A program made the translations under genes and the position numbers. The notes beneath the pieces were generated by a model, which saw nothing but the letters and a program-made list of their open reading frames with translations, did not search any database and was not told the DNA's origin. A DNA stretch of 64,000 bases from Carnegiea gigantea (lineage: Eukaryota; Streptophyta; Magnoliopsida; Caryophyllales; Cactaceae). Positions 33,464 to 46,804 of this stretch are shown piece after piece (position 1 is the stretch's first letter; the number at the start of each line of letters is the position of its first letter). The DNA lies in the NCBI GenBank assembly GCA_029747015.1, contig JAKOGI010002167.1, positions 53,501 through 117,500 on the forward strand. The letters are read 5' to 3'.

Positions 33464-35814
33464 AAAAGAATTTCGTCCTCGAAATTCATTATCTAAGTTC
33501 GGTCTTTCCTAGAATGCACACACATAACTAGGATCTACGCGATTCGTTTCCAAAAGGTCATTTTGAAGATATTACTTTTTAAATCAAAAGAAGATTGCCT
33601 CATGGTATCCAGTCTCCTCCTCGCCAATCTCTTCAAGCGTCTGCTTGCTCTATTTAGGCGCCGAGGGCAAATCGCATTGAAGAGAGGCAAATGAGTTGGC
33701 GTGGAAAACCATATCGAGTTTGTTTTGAAAAAGAAACATAGATTTTCAATGATCTAGACTCAGTTCGCATGGCAAGCAATAATTCTATGTATATGCATCT
33801 ATAAGTGGGCATCTAAAGGCACGACAATTGAGACAATGACATCTTAAGGTCATACACTAGCAGTCTTATTCTAAAACATGTATTCAAGTCACTTTCGGGA
33901 TCACAATGATTAACATGGAGACTACTATAACACATTTAGTGTGATAGAAATGTCACATAGCACCTCATAGTATCATTTAAGCATAATGGAATTGCATAAT
34001 ATTAGCAATCCAATATTCTTAAGCTTAGGAGTCTCGGGGAGCATGAACGCGTCTAAAACATACATGGCAAGCAATTTACAAAAGGAAAACATATGCACCA
34101 ACATTCCGATGTCTGTACATCAATCCCAGCTAACTTTTAGGCCTTTTCATTCACGACAACTTATTTAGGAGATGTCAGGTTCGTATGAAGGCAGTTAACT
34201 TAGACAGGTTCATTCAAAGGCATCAAGATATTGGGTCACTCTGAAGTCAAATCAGTTGGTCATGAAGCTATCACATCATACCTAAGCAGTAAAACATTAT
34301 ATTACATCACATTGACAATGAGGGGACTTGGAGTAACACTCGAATTCACATTGGCATCATGTAGGGTCTACAAGGTACATCTATCCCATAGGTGATCATA
34401 TGGGTCTCACTGTAGTTCGCTTACCTTAGTGGAGATCGTCACTATGTACAATTCCAAAGTCTGCTAGGTTCTTCCTCCCTTTCGCTTTCTAGGTGTATTA
34501 GGGTTCGTCCAAGCCAAAGCATCATCACTCCAATCAAACATAAGAGGCATAGACCTTAGTTCGAATAGAAGGTGAGTAACTCCTTTACAATCATGATTAT
34601 TCTAGCATGCCATTCAATGATGCATTCGGAGATAAACATTTCAAAGCAAAGGTTATAATCGCGCAATCACACTAGGGTATATGTGCACAATCAGCAATTA
34701 ACCACAACATAAGGACTATACGCTATGCAGGGATTAGCTATCTATGACTACACGAAGCAACAACTCATGTAGGTTGAATTCTTTGGCCAATTAGGTGACA
34801 ATTACAAAGAAGGAGAACGGTAGGTACACTTTTACGCAATGTACCATCAGCACATAAATTTTCACACATGCATACGAAAATATCCTTTAATTTCACTCAG
34901 GCAAATCAAAAGTCACATCAGCAATGTACCATTTAGTAGGATTATTAATCATGGCAGCCAATTTCCAATCATTCCTTTTTCCAGCTCAATACGAAGGATT
35001 CTATCAACATACACATCTACCACATATGCATTTACGAGCAACATTTGATAAACATAAGGGCGCATATTAGTGAATCTAACTACCTCATCATCACTAACGA
35101 AAAGCTAATTCTTCGGTGTAAGAAAAACTTGGCTCGATAATCAAAACGACATCAACATCTCAAAATCTTGAGTTTCAAAGGATAAAAAAAAAATAGCTTA
35201 TCTATTTCGAATCTCTTTGTTTTCAATAAAAGGACGGTTAACTGCTTCTGGCTCCCTCTCTACCAACCTTTGAGTACATCTGCTCACTCCATTATGGGGC
35301 TCGAGGAGCAAATCGTACTTCAGGGGCAAAGACGAGCTTAAAGAAAATTTTTCAATCATTCGAGTTTAAAACGACGTGCTTGAACTATTGATCATCTTAT
35401 CAGAACGCACGAAGAAAACATTTGTCATTCAAAACATCACCTAGCTCACACAAGAATACGGAAGTGAATTGGGTTCACGTCTTAACACACAGCTCACATT
35501 TTAATCGATCGGTTTACCCGGATCGCATAAAAGTCAATCAATGAAATCAATTAACACATTAGGAACATATTGCACCAATGAAGTACTCACAACGTCACTT
35601 GAAGGCGTGGGGAGAGCTATTTGACTCCTACACTAACGCATAACTCACCGCTTTTACTCAATCGACCTTCTCGAGCCATACGTAAGTCGCAAATGGCCAT
35701 ACTATAGGGCACACGTGCACACAGAGTAGGCATACGTCACATAATCACAAAGTGTTCCTAGGTGACTATATGAAATGCAAGACTCAGGTCGCGGCCTATG
35801 GTTGCAGGACCTTT

Positions 35815-35826
35815 GCTCTGATACCA
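35815..35826 (-). other. LARD primer-binding site, tRNA-Met
   Basis: The minus strand reads TGGTATCAGAGC, four bases inside the LTR boundary at 35831. Confidence 0.9.
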
Positions 35827-35830
35827 TCAA

Positions 35831-38800
35831 TGTAACGCCCCCAGCCCCTAGGCCAGAAGCGTTACGGTTTCCTAACTTCTTACTTAAATCCTGGGACGAA
35901 ATGGGCAGAGTTCCCCCTAAAAACTGACCATTTCCAGGCTAAAAGCCTTACAATAAGTCCCTGTAAATCAACGGAAGCGCAAACATTTGAAACATAGCTC
36001 AACGGCCACACGCCGGAGTTCATAACTCAACGAGCCACTCGCTCGGAGTACACCAACCAGATTGATTCATGAATAAAGAAGAAATAGAAGATACAACTCA
36101 ACGGTTAACAATACCGGAGTATTAAGATTTACATCCCTAAACATAGCTAAATTAAATCAAGAAGACATCTAACTAACTTGATGGTTGGCTCAAGCGGCCA
36201 TATAGAGCGACCTTTATACCATATGCAATACATGAACTAGAATAATCGTTTACAGACCTTTATAAACTAAAAGTACATTACATGACTTCATTAAACACGT
36301 AAGATCCCTTCCAATGAGCACATACGACGCCTTGTAAGCAACAATAGGTTCCTTCTGGGCTTATCTGACTCAACTTCTTCCTGTCAGAAAGAAAATCTGG
36401 GGAAAAGGGGAAAGAGTAATGGGATGAGCAACCACACGCTCAGTGAGTGTCCCCCAACCCCCTTAAAACCAAAACCGTTGCAAGCAATACTATCTTTACT
36501 AGTCACATATCACGTTTCCATACTTTACTATCATAATAGATATTCATAGAACCTTTATGGGAGGATCACTAAACATAAACTTCACTTCGACCACCCAATC
36601 ATATTTCTAGGTTCCTCAACGACGGAGTTCTTTACTAGCAAGCAGTTAGGCATGTGAGTATCGAAGGCTAAGTATAAGGATCTTTTCTTTTCATAACATA
36701 ACTTCCTAACACTCCATTTGAACTACACATGAACCCTCAATCATATGATGTGTATATAAGGTTATCCCTTTTCATAAATACACTTTTCTTGGCATTTCAT
36801 TCATATGATATACATATCACACACATAAACACATATCAACGTTCATTCTTTTAGGAAGAGACGCCTTCATTCATAGAATTTTCAACGTGCTATAACTTTC
36901 TTTCTCATCTCGTACACTTTAAATCAGATAGATTTGCTATGGATAAGAATGATGCCACATAAGATTGGAATCCACGTTCAACCATACTTAAGAATCATTC
37001 ATAATGCATCCATTGAAAGCTTTCCTTTAATACACAGGCTAAGAATCCACATTCATCATATTTAAGAACATTTTCTTTAAATCTGCAATGAAACTTTCTT
37101 TGAACATTGAAAGCATTTCATAACCTTGAGGTTCTCAATCTTTTGAAAGAGTTTACATTTCGCATTCGTCGTAAAACGACCCTTGTATGCATTTCATATC
37201 ATTCCATGCGGCCTCTTTGGGCCCATAAAACATTCTTTTTCTTTAAAACATATAAAATGGCAAAGGCCAATTGCTTTTCTTAACTTAGTACGAAAGTACT
37301 TCTGGCATAAGATCATTACAGGGTGCTGATTGGGTGAGAACTATTCTCGACCCCATAGTGAGACCTAACGCTCACGCTTAAGCTCTTACTCCCGGGATGG
37401 CTACATATAACATATCGGACCATTACATTAGCCCTCGTCAGGGCCTCTAGGGTTTATCCGGACTTATCCCCTAGGTTAACATTACATCATATCATATTGT
37501 CCGCAGCACATTATCTTAGCCACTTAAAGCGTATCGGCCATAACGGCTAGTAATTTTCCATTTCAAACAATAAAATCATTCAACGTATAATTCCCATCTC
37601 CCTTTTGTTAAAAACGTTTTAGGGATTCCTCCAAACACTATTTGAATAGCTAAAATAGGTCATAGCTCGTTACTAGATATGGCTATTATTCATTTAAAAC
37701 ACATGAAAAGTCATTTGCTAAAACATCACCCTTCCACACGCATGTTACATTTTAGACATACAAGAAAAAGGAATACACATATCACATTTAAACACTTCGT
37801 AATCATTTCAACACAATGAGCCACACATGGCCTCGCAATCCACACGATTGCGGTAATTTCACAACCCGAACTCCCTCCTCACAAGCACCGTACCACAGGA
37901 CCTCGAACGCTCATGATTCTTTCCTCAAACCATCCAACTACCAACTCGATTCATCGATTCATTAATCACAACATATTATCCTATTAGCTTATAAAAATAA
38001 AGGGTGAAGTTTAGGTTCTTACCTGAGCATCCAGCACCATTCAGCGGTGCGCTACAACAAGCGTTCATATGGCCACATTTATTCATGAATCGACAACACT
38101 TTATTCAATAAATCAAACATAATTTGATTCTAAACATATACGATACATTTCGAAGCAACTTTCCTAAGCATGAATGTACAGAGAACAGAGGTTCGAGTGA
38201 AAACTAAACATATTTCAATAGCTTCGAATTTAATTCGTTTACATGCATTAGCTAGTTTAACTCGAGTCGAACCTAAACATGTTTATATAACTTCGAGATT
38301 AATTCCTTTAACATGCATTAGCTAATCCACTTGATTCGAAGCTAAACACATTTCATTAACCTCAAAATTAGCTCATTTGCACGCATCGGTTAATCAATTC
38401 GAATGGAAGCTAAACACGTTAAAAGGACTTCGATTTTAACCCTTTTTCATATATTAGCTAAATAACTTGAATAGAAGCTAAGCATGTTAACACAACTTCG
38501 ATTTTAATTCTCTTTCGCACGTTATCTCATTAACTTGAGTCGACGCTAAACATGTTAATATAACTTCGTTTTTAATTCTTTTTCATGCATCAACTAATTA
38601 ACTTGAATCGATGCTAAACACGTTAAATTAACTTTGAATTAGCATCTCAAGCATGAATTACATTCATTGTTTCGAATCGACGCTAAACACATTTAAATTA
38701 CTTCGAATTAACATCTTAAGCATGAATTACATTCATTGTTTCGAATCGACGCTAAACACATTTAAATTACTTCAAATTAACAACTCAGGCATGATTCACG

Positions 38801-39565
38801 TTTATTGGTTCGAATTGAAGCTAAACGCACATAATTTGCATCAATTTACAATCTCAGGCATCCATTAACTACATGCATTCGAATTAACGCTAAACACGTA
38901 TAATCACTTCGAATCACAATCATAGGCATCCATTAACTACATGAATCGAACCTAAGCAGGTATAGCTCACTTCTTGCCATTTCTAACGCATTTAACAAAC
39001 CCTAACTTAACATGCAACATCAATCTGCTGAAATTCGTTTGAAAATTAATATCAGTTTAGGAGGCGAAGAACACCCACCTCGATACCACGCTAGAGACAC
39101 GCAATTTAGCTTGATTGAGGCCAAAATCGAACACCAAAAGCCAGATGCTCCTCTGCTCTTCGCGCGTGAATCGACTAGCCCAAACCCAAAAACCCTAACT
39201 TGTGGCTTTTTGAGAAATTTAAGCATGGTTAAGGAGGATTCAAGGTGGGGATTCAATTTAAAGGAGTTGAGAAGTTCGAACTCACCGTGCATGCATGATT
39301 TCGATCGCGTATCCGGCCGTCCTTGCGCCAGAATCGGCCCAGCCATGGCCGATTTTCGCTCAGCCTCGGCACAGGTTGGTCGCCGGCAGCCAGGGGAGGC
39401 GGATTGGGGCTTGGAACCGGCGAGTATAGCGCGTGTGAGGTGAGGAGATGAGGGAGACGGTGGTGGCTTTTGGGCGGTGGTGGACGCGTGGTGTGGGGGA
39501 CCGTTTGCCCCTTTCTCTAGCCGGTGACGCGTGCTGGCCGGCGGCAGCGCAGGTGGCCGGTCGCC

Positions 39566-39607
<42 letters not shown>

Positions 39608-40123
39608 GCTAGAGAGAGAGAGAGCGTGTGGTGAGAAGGGGGGGTCGGGATCTCCCGACTTCGGTCCCCCTTTTCTCCCTTTTTCTTTTTTTTTTTTTTT
39701 TGGTTTGTTTTGGGTTAAACTAACAACGTTCAACTAAAACCGCTAGTCCAATCTCAAATGTCTTGTTCTAAACTCAAATCGATACATAACCCTTCATCAA
39801 TTATTCGAACCCAAATACGTCGAAGTTCGATTTAATAAGCCTCGAAACTAATTCTAAGGTTGAAAACCTAATCGTTTTCAGGAAACGACTAAATAAATCG
39901 AATAACGACTAAATTGAATTATCGATATAATTTAAAGGCATAAATGGTACGAATTGACTTTGAAATCAATAGTAGCAATAATAATATCCTTTTTAATAAA
40001 AGTATAGCTCCCAAAAGCACATCGATTAATAATTTAACTCATACGGTTACTAAAAATACGATTTTAGAACGTAAAAAGGACATTTAATTAGCTTAACGGA
40101 AAACGAAAATGCGGGGTGTTACA
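35831..40123 (-). repeat. LARD LTR 2 (middle)
   Basis: 4293 bp. It shares most variants with LTR 3 (for example ACAATACCGGAGTATT near 36110, TCGTCAGGG near 37437). A one-base deletion near 39114 (GATTGAGG for GATTTGAGG) is private. The 68-bp repeats are at about 38190-38970 and the GA run at 39568-39604 is the longest uninterrupted of the three. Confidence 0.92.
38190..38970 (-). repeat. 68-69-bp tandem repeats in LARD LTR 2
   Basis: Same array as in LTR 1, same unit order, with scattered point differences. Confidence 0.8.
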
Positions 40124-42503
40124 CTCTTCCTCCCCTTAAAAGAATTTCGTCCTCGAAATTCAATCTAAGTTCGGTCTTTCCTAGAATGCACACACATAAC
40201 TAGGATCTACGCGATTCGTTTCCAAAAGGTCATTTTGAAGATATTACTTTTTAAATCAAAAGAAGATTGCCTCATGGTATCCAGTCTCCTCCTCGCCAAT
40301 CTCTTCAAGCGTCTGCTCGCTCTATTTAGGCGCCGAGGGAAAATCGCATTGAAGAGAGGCAAATGAGTTGGCGTGGAAAACCATATCGAGTTTGTTTTGA
40401 AAAAGAAACATAGATTTTCAATGATCTAGACTCAGTTCGCATGACAAGCAATAATTCTATGTATATGCATCTATAAGTAGGCATCTAAAGGCACGACAAT
40501 TGAGACAATGACATCTTAAGGTCATACACTAGCAGTCTTATCCTAAAACATGAATTCAAGTCACTTTCGGGATCACAATGATTAACATGGAGACTACTAT
40601 AACACATTTAGAGTAATAGAAATGTCACATAGCACCACATAGTATCATTTAAGCATAATGGAATTGCATAATATTAGCAATCCAATATTCTTAAGCTTAG
40701 GAGTCTCGGGGAGCATGAACGCGTCTAAAACATACATGGCAAGCAATTTACAAAAAGAAAACATATGCACCAACATTCCGATGTCTGTACATCAATCCCA
40801 GCTAACTTTTAGGCCTTTTCATTCACGACAACTTATTTAGGACATGTCAGGTTCGTATGAAGGCAGTTAACTTAGACAGGTTCATTCAAAGGCATCAAGA
40901 TATTGGGTCACTCTGAAGTCAAATCAGTTGGTCATGAAGCTATCACATCATACCTAAGCAGTAAAACATTATATTACATCACATTGACAATGAGGGGACT
41001 TGGAGTAACACTCGAATTCACATTGGCATCATGTAGGGTCTACAAGGTACATCTATCCCATAGGTGATCATATGGGTCTCACTGTAGTTCGCTTACCTTA
41101 GTGGAGATCGTCACTATGTACAATTCCAAAGTCTGCTAGGTTCTTCCTCCCTTTCGCTTTCTAGGTGTATTAGGGTTCGTCCAAGCCAAAGCATCATCAC
41201 TCCAATCAAACATAAGAGGCATAGACCTTAGTTCGAATAGAAGGTGAGTAACTCCTTTACAATCATGATTATTCTAGCATGCCATTCAATGATGCATTCG
41301 GAGATAAACATTTCAAAGCAAAGGTTATAATCGCGCAATCACACTAGGGTATATGTGCACAATCAGCAATTAACCACAACATAAGGACTATACGCTATGC
41401 AGGGATTAGCTATCTATGACTACACGAAGCAACAACTCATGTAGGTTGAATTCTTTGGCCAATTAGGTGACAATTACAAAGAAGGAGAACGGTAGGTACA
41501 CTTTTACGCAATGTACCATCAGCACATAAATTTTCACACATGCATACGAAAATATCCTTTAATTTCACTTAGGCAAATCAAAAGTCACATCAGCAATGTA
41601 CCATTTAGTAGGATTATTAATCATGGCAGCCAATTTCCAATCATTCCTTTTTCCAGCTCAATACGAAGGATTCTATCAACATACACATCTACCACATATG
41701 CATTTACGAGCAACATTTGATAAACATAAGGGCGCATATTAGTGAATCTAACTTCCTCATCATCACTAACGAAAAGCTAATTCTTCGGTGTAAGAAAAAC
41801 TTGGCTCGATAATCAAAACGACATCAACATCTCAAAATCTTGAGTTTCAAAGGATAAAAAAAAAATAGCTTATCTATTTCGAATCTCTTTGTTTTCAATA
41901 AAAGGACGGTTAACTGCTTCTGGCTCCCTCTCTACCAACCTTTGAGTACATCTGCTCACTCCATTATGGGGCTCGAGGAGCAAATCGTACTTCAGGGCCA
42001 AAGACGAGCTTAAAGAAAATTTTTTCAATCATTCGAGTGTAAAACGACGTGCTTGAACTATTGATCATCTTATCAGAACGCACGAAGAAAACATTTGTCA
42101 TTCAAAACATCACCTAGCTCACACAAGAATACGGAAGTGAATTGGGTTCACGTCTTAACACACAGCTCACATTTTAATCGATCGGTTTACCCGGATCGCA
42201 TAAAAGTCAATCAATGAAATCAATTAACACATTAGGAACATATTGCACCAATGAAGTACTCACAACGTCACTTGAAGGCGTGGGGAGAGCTATTTGACTC
42301 CTACACTAACGCATAACTCACCGCTTTTACTCAATCGACCTTCTCGAGCCATACGTAAGTCGCAAATGGCCATACTATAGGGCACACGTGCACACAGAGT
42401 AGGCATACGTCACATAATCACAAAGTGTTCCTAGGTGACTATATGAAATGCAAGACTCAGGTCGCGGCCTATGGTTGCAGGACCTTTGCTCTGATACCAT
42501 CAA
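40124..42503 (-). other. LARD internal domain 2, no coding content recognised
   Basis: 2380 bp, the same length as internal domain 1 and nearly identical to it, so the duplication is recent compared with most elements here. Confidence 0.75.
42488..42499 (-). other. LARD primer-binding site, tRNA-Met (second copy)
   Basis: Minus-strand TGGTATCAGAGC, four bases from the LTR boundary at 42504. Confidence 0.9.
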
Positions 42504-45500
42504 TGTAACGCCCCCAGCCCCTAGGCCAGAAGCGTTACGGTTTCCTAACTTCTTACTTAAATCCTGGGACGAAATGGGCAGAGTTCCCCCTAAAAACTGA
42601 CCATTTCCAGGCTAAAAGCCTTACAATAAGTCCCTGTAAATCAACGGAAGCGCAAACATTTGAAACATAGCTCAACGGCCACACGCCGGAGTTCATAACT
42701 CAACGAGCCACTCGCTCGGAGTACACCAACCAGATTGATTTATGAATAAAGAAGAAATAGAAGATACAACTCAACGGTTAACAATACCGGAGTATTAAGA
42801 TTTACATCCTAAACATAGCTAAATTAAATCAAGAAGACATCTAACTAACTTGATGGTTGGCTCAAGCGGCCATATAGAGCGACCTTTATACCATATGCAA
42901 TACATGAACTAGAATAATCGTTTACAGACCTTTATAAACTAAAAGTACATTACATGACTTCATTAAACACGTAAGATCCCTTCCAATAGGCACATACGAC
43001 GCCTTGTAAGCAACAATAGGTTCCTTCTGGACTTATCTGACTCAACTTCTTCCTGTCAGAAAGAAAATCTGGGGAAAAGGGGAAAGAGTAATGGGATGAG
43101 CAACCACACGCTCAGTGAGTGTCCCCCAACCCCTTAAAACCAAAACCGTTGCAAGCAATACTATCTTTACTAGTCACATATCACGTTTCCATACTTTACT
43201 ATCATAATAGATATTCATAGAACCTTTATGGGAGGATCACTAAACATAAACTTCACTTCGACCACCCAATCATATTTCTAGGTTCCTCAACGACGGAGTT
43301 CTTTACTAGCAAGCAGTTAGGCATGTGAGTATCGAAGGCTAAGTATAAGGATCTTTTCTTTTCATAACATAACTTCCTATTACTCCATTTGAACTACACA
43401 TGAACCCTCAATCATATGATGTGTATATAAGGTTATCCCTTTTCATAAATACACTTTTCTTGGCATTTCATTCATATGATATACATATCACACACATAAA
43501 CACATATCAACGTTCATTCTTTTAGGAAGAGACGCCTTCATTCATAGAATTTTCAACGTGCTATAACTTTCTTTCTCATCTCGTACACTTTAAATCAGAT
43601 AGATTTGCTATGGATAAGAATGATGCCACATAAGATTGGAATTCACGTTCAACCATACTTAAGAATCATTCATAATGCATCCATTGAAAGCTTTCCTTTA
43701 ATACACAGGCTAAGAATCCACATTCATCATATTTAAGAACATTTTCTTTAAATCTGCAATGAAACTTTCTTTGAACATTGAAAGCATTTCATAACCTTGA
43801 GGTTCTCAATCTTTTGAAAGAGTTTACATTTCGCATTCGTCGTAAAACGACCCTTGTATGCATTTCATATTCATTCCATGCGGCCTCTTTGGGCCCATAA
43901 AACATTCTTTTCTTTAAAACATATAAAATGGCAAAGGCCAATTGCTTTTCTTAACTTAGTACGAAAGTACTTCTGGCATAAGATCATTACAGGGTGCTGA
44001 TTGGGTGAGAACTATTCTCGACCCCATAGTGAGACCTAACGCTCACGCTTAAGCTCTTACTCCCGGGATGGCTACATATAACATATCGGACCATTACATT
44101 AGCCCTCGTCAGGGCCTCTAGGGTTTATCCGGACTTATCCCCTAGGTTAACATTACATCATATCATATTGTCCGCAGCACATTATCTTAGCCACTTAAAG
44201 CGTACCGGCCATAACGGCTAGTAATTTTCCATTTCAAACAATAAAATCATTCAACGTATAATTCCCATATCCCTTTTGTTAAAAACATTTTAGGGATTCC
44301 TCCAAACACTATTTGAATAGCTAAAATAGGTCATAGCTCGTTACTAGATATGGCTATTATTCATTTAAAACACATGAAAAGTCATTTGCTAAAACATCAC
44401 CCTTCCACGCGCATGTTACATTTTAGACATACAAGAAAAAAGGAATACACATATCACATTTAAACACTTCATAATCATTTCAACACAATGAGCCACACAT
44501 GGCCTCGCAATCCACACGATTGCGGTAATTTCACAACCCGAACTCCCTCCTCACAAGCACCGTACCACAGGACCTCGAACGCTCATGATTCTTTCCTCAA
44601 ACCATCCAACTACCAACTCGATTCATCGATTCATTAATCACAACATATTATCCTATTAGCTTATAAAAATAAAGGGTGAAGTTTAGGTTCTTACCTGAGC
44701 ATCCAACACCATTCAGCGGTGCGCTACAACAAGCGTTCATATGGCCACATTTATTCATGAATCGACAACACTTTATTCAATAAATCAAACATAATTTGAT
44801 TCTAAACATATACGATACATTTCGAAGCAACTTTCCTAAGCATGAATGTACAGAGAACAGAGGTTCGAGTGAAAACTAAACATATTTCAATAGCTTCGAA
44901 TTTAATTCGTTTACATGCATTAGTTAGTTTAACTCGAGTCGAACCTAAACATGTTTATATAACTTCGAGATTAATTCCTTTAACATGCATTAGCTAATCC
45001 ACTTGATTCGAAGCTAAACACATTTCATTAACCTCAAAATTAGCTCATTTGCACGCATCGGTTAATCAATTCGAATGGAAGCTAAACACGTTAAAAGGAC
45101 TTCGATTTTAACCCTTTTTCATATATTAGCTAAATAACTTGAATAGAAGCTAAGCATGTTAACACAACTTCGATTTTAATTCTCTTTCGCACGTTATCTC
45201 ATTAACTTGAGTCAACGCTAAACATGTTAATATAACTTCGTTTTTAATTCTTTTTCATGCATCAACTAATTAACTTGAATCGATGCTAAACACGTTAAAT
45301 TAACTTTGAATTAGCATCTCAAGCATGAATTACATTCATTGTTTCGAATCGACGCTAAACACATTTAAATTACTTCGAATTAACATCTTAAGCATGAATT
45401 ACATTCATTGTTTCGAATCGATGCTAAACACATTTAAATTACTTCAAATTAACAACTCAGGCATGATTCACGTTTATTTGTTCGAATTGAAGCTAAACGC

Positions 45501-46239
45501 ACATAATTTGCATCAATTTACAATCTCAGGCATCCATTAACTACATGCATTCGAATTAACGCTAAACACGTATAAGTCACTTCGAATCATAATCATAGGC
45601 ATCCATTAACTACATGAATCGAACCTAAGCAGGTATAGCTCACTTCTTGCCATTTCTAACGCATTTAACAAACCCTAACTTAACATGCAACATCAATCTG
45701 CTGAAATTCGTTTGAAAATTAATATCAGTTTAGGAGGCGAAGAACACCCACCTCGATACCACGCTAGAGACACGCAATTTAGCTTGATTTGAGGCCAAAA
45801 TCGAACACCAAAAGCCAGATGCTCCTCTGCTCTTCGCGCGTGAATCGACTAGCCCAAACCCAAAAACCCTAACTTGTGGCTTTTTGAGAAATTTAAGCAT
45901 GGTTAAGGAGGATTCAAGGTGGGGATTCAATTTAAAGGAGTTGAGAAGTTCGAACTCACCGTGCATGCATGATTTCGATCGCGTATCCGGCCGTCCTTGC
46001 GCCAGAATCGGCCCAGCCATGGCCGATTTTCGCTCAGCCTCGGCACAGGTTGGTCGCCGGCAGCCAGGGGAGGCGGATTGGGGCTTGGAACCGGCGAGTA
46101 TAGCGCGTGTGAGGTGAGGAGATGAGGGAGACGGTGGTGGCTTTTGGGCGGTGGTGGACGCGTGGTGTGGGGGACCGTTTGCCCCTTTCTCTAGCCGGTG
46201 ACGCGTGCTGGCCGGCGGCGGCGCAGGTGGCCGGTTGCC

Positions 46240-46276
<37 letters not shown>

Positions 46277-46799
46277 GAGAGATGGGCTAGAGAGAGAGAG
46301 AGCGTGTGGTGAGAAGGGGGGGTCGGGGTCTCCCGACTTCGGTCCCCCTTTTCTCCCTTTTTCTTTTTTTTTTTTTTTGTTTGTTTTGGGTTAAACTAAC
46401 AACGTTCAACTAAAACCGCTAGTCCAATCTCAAATGTCTTGTTCTAAACTCAAATCGATACATAACCCTTCATCAATTATTCGAACCCAAATACGTCGAA
46501 GTTCGATTTAATAAGCCTCGAAACTAATTCTAAGGTTGAAAACCTAATCGTTTTCAGGAAACGACTAAATAAATCGAATAACGACTAAATTGAATTATCG
46601 ATATAATTTAAAGGCATAAATGGTACGAATTGACTTTGAAATCAATAGTAGCAATAATAATATCCTTTTTAATAAAAGTATAGCTCCCAAAAGCACATCG
46701 ATTAATAATTTAACTCATACGGTTACTAAAAATACGATTTTAGAACGTAAAAAGGACATTTAATTAGCTTAATGGAAAACGAAAATGCGGGGTGTTACA
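42504..46799 (-). repeat. LARD LTR 3 (right; 5' LTR of the element)
   Basis: 4296 bp, ending on the + strand GGGGTGTTACA, with ATAAC immediately after. Private changes include TAATGGAAAACG at about 46770. Confidence 0.92.
44860..45640 (-). repeat. 68-69-bp tandem repeats in LARD LTR 3
   Basis: Same unit order as in LTRs 1 and 2. Confidence 0.8.
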
Positions 46800-46804
46800 A
46801 TAAC
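46800..46804. repeat. Target-site duplication (right) of the LARD composite
   Basis: ATAAC, identical to 29150-29154. Confidence 0.9.

Larger units (their letters stand above)
33451..35830 (-). other. LARD internal domain 1, no coding content recognised
   Basis: 2380 bp with no ORF above 70 codons in either strand and no gag or pol motif. Two similar segments, about 33600-33720 and 35250-35345 (shared words TGCTCxCTC, CGAGGxxCAAATCG, GGCAAA), look like an old internal duplication. It probably keeps only priming and packaging signals. Confidence 0.7.
29155..46799 (-). mobile_element. LARD-type retrotransposon with three LTRs and two internal domains
   Basis: Read on the minus strand: LTR (46799-42504), internal (42503-40124), LTR (40123-35831), internal (35830-33451), LTR (33450-29155). 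LTRs start TGTAACACCCCG and end GGGCGTTACA. Orientation is set by tRNA-Met primer sites and by a polypurine tract preceded by GAGGACGAAATTC, a phrase common at the 3' end of Tekay/Del-type chromovirus pol regions. The 4.3-kb LTRs and short non-coding interior match the definition of large retrotransposon derivatives. The single ATAAC duplication at the outer ends indicates one insertion followed by LTR-LTR unequal recombination. Confidence 0.92.

Noticed and set aside
39020..39733. 237-residue minus-strand ORF in LARD LTR 2, sense with the element
   Set aside because: It begins with poly-Lys and Ser-Leu repeats made by T and GA runs, and is full length only because of a private one-base deletion. 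The other LTRs keep only a 96-residue part. GC-rich DNA gives such frames by chance.
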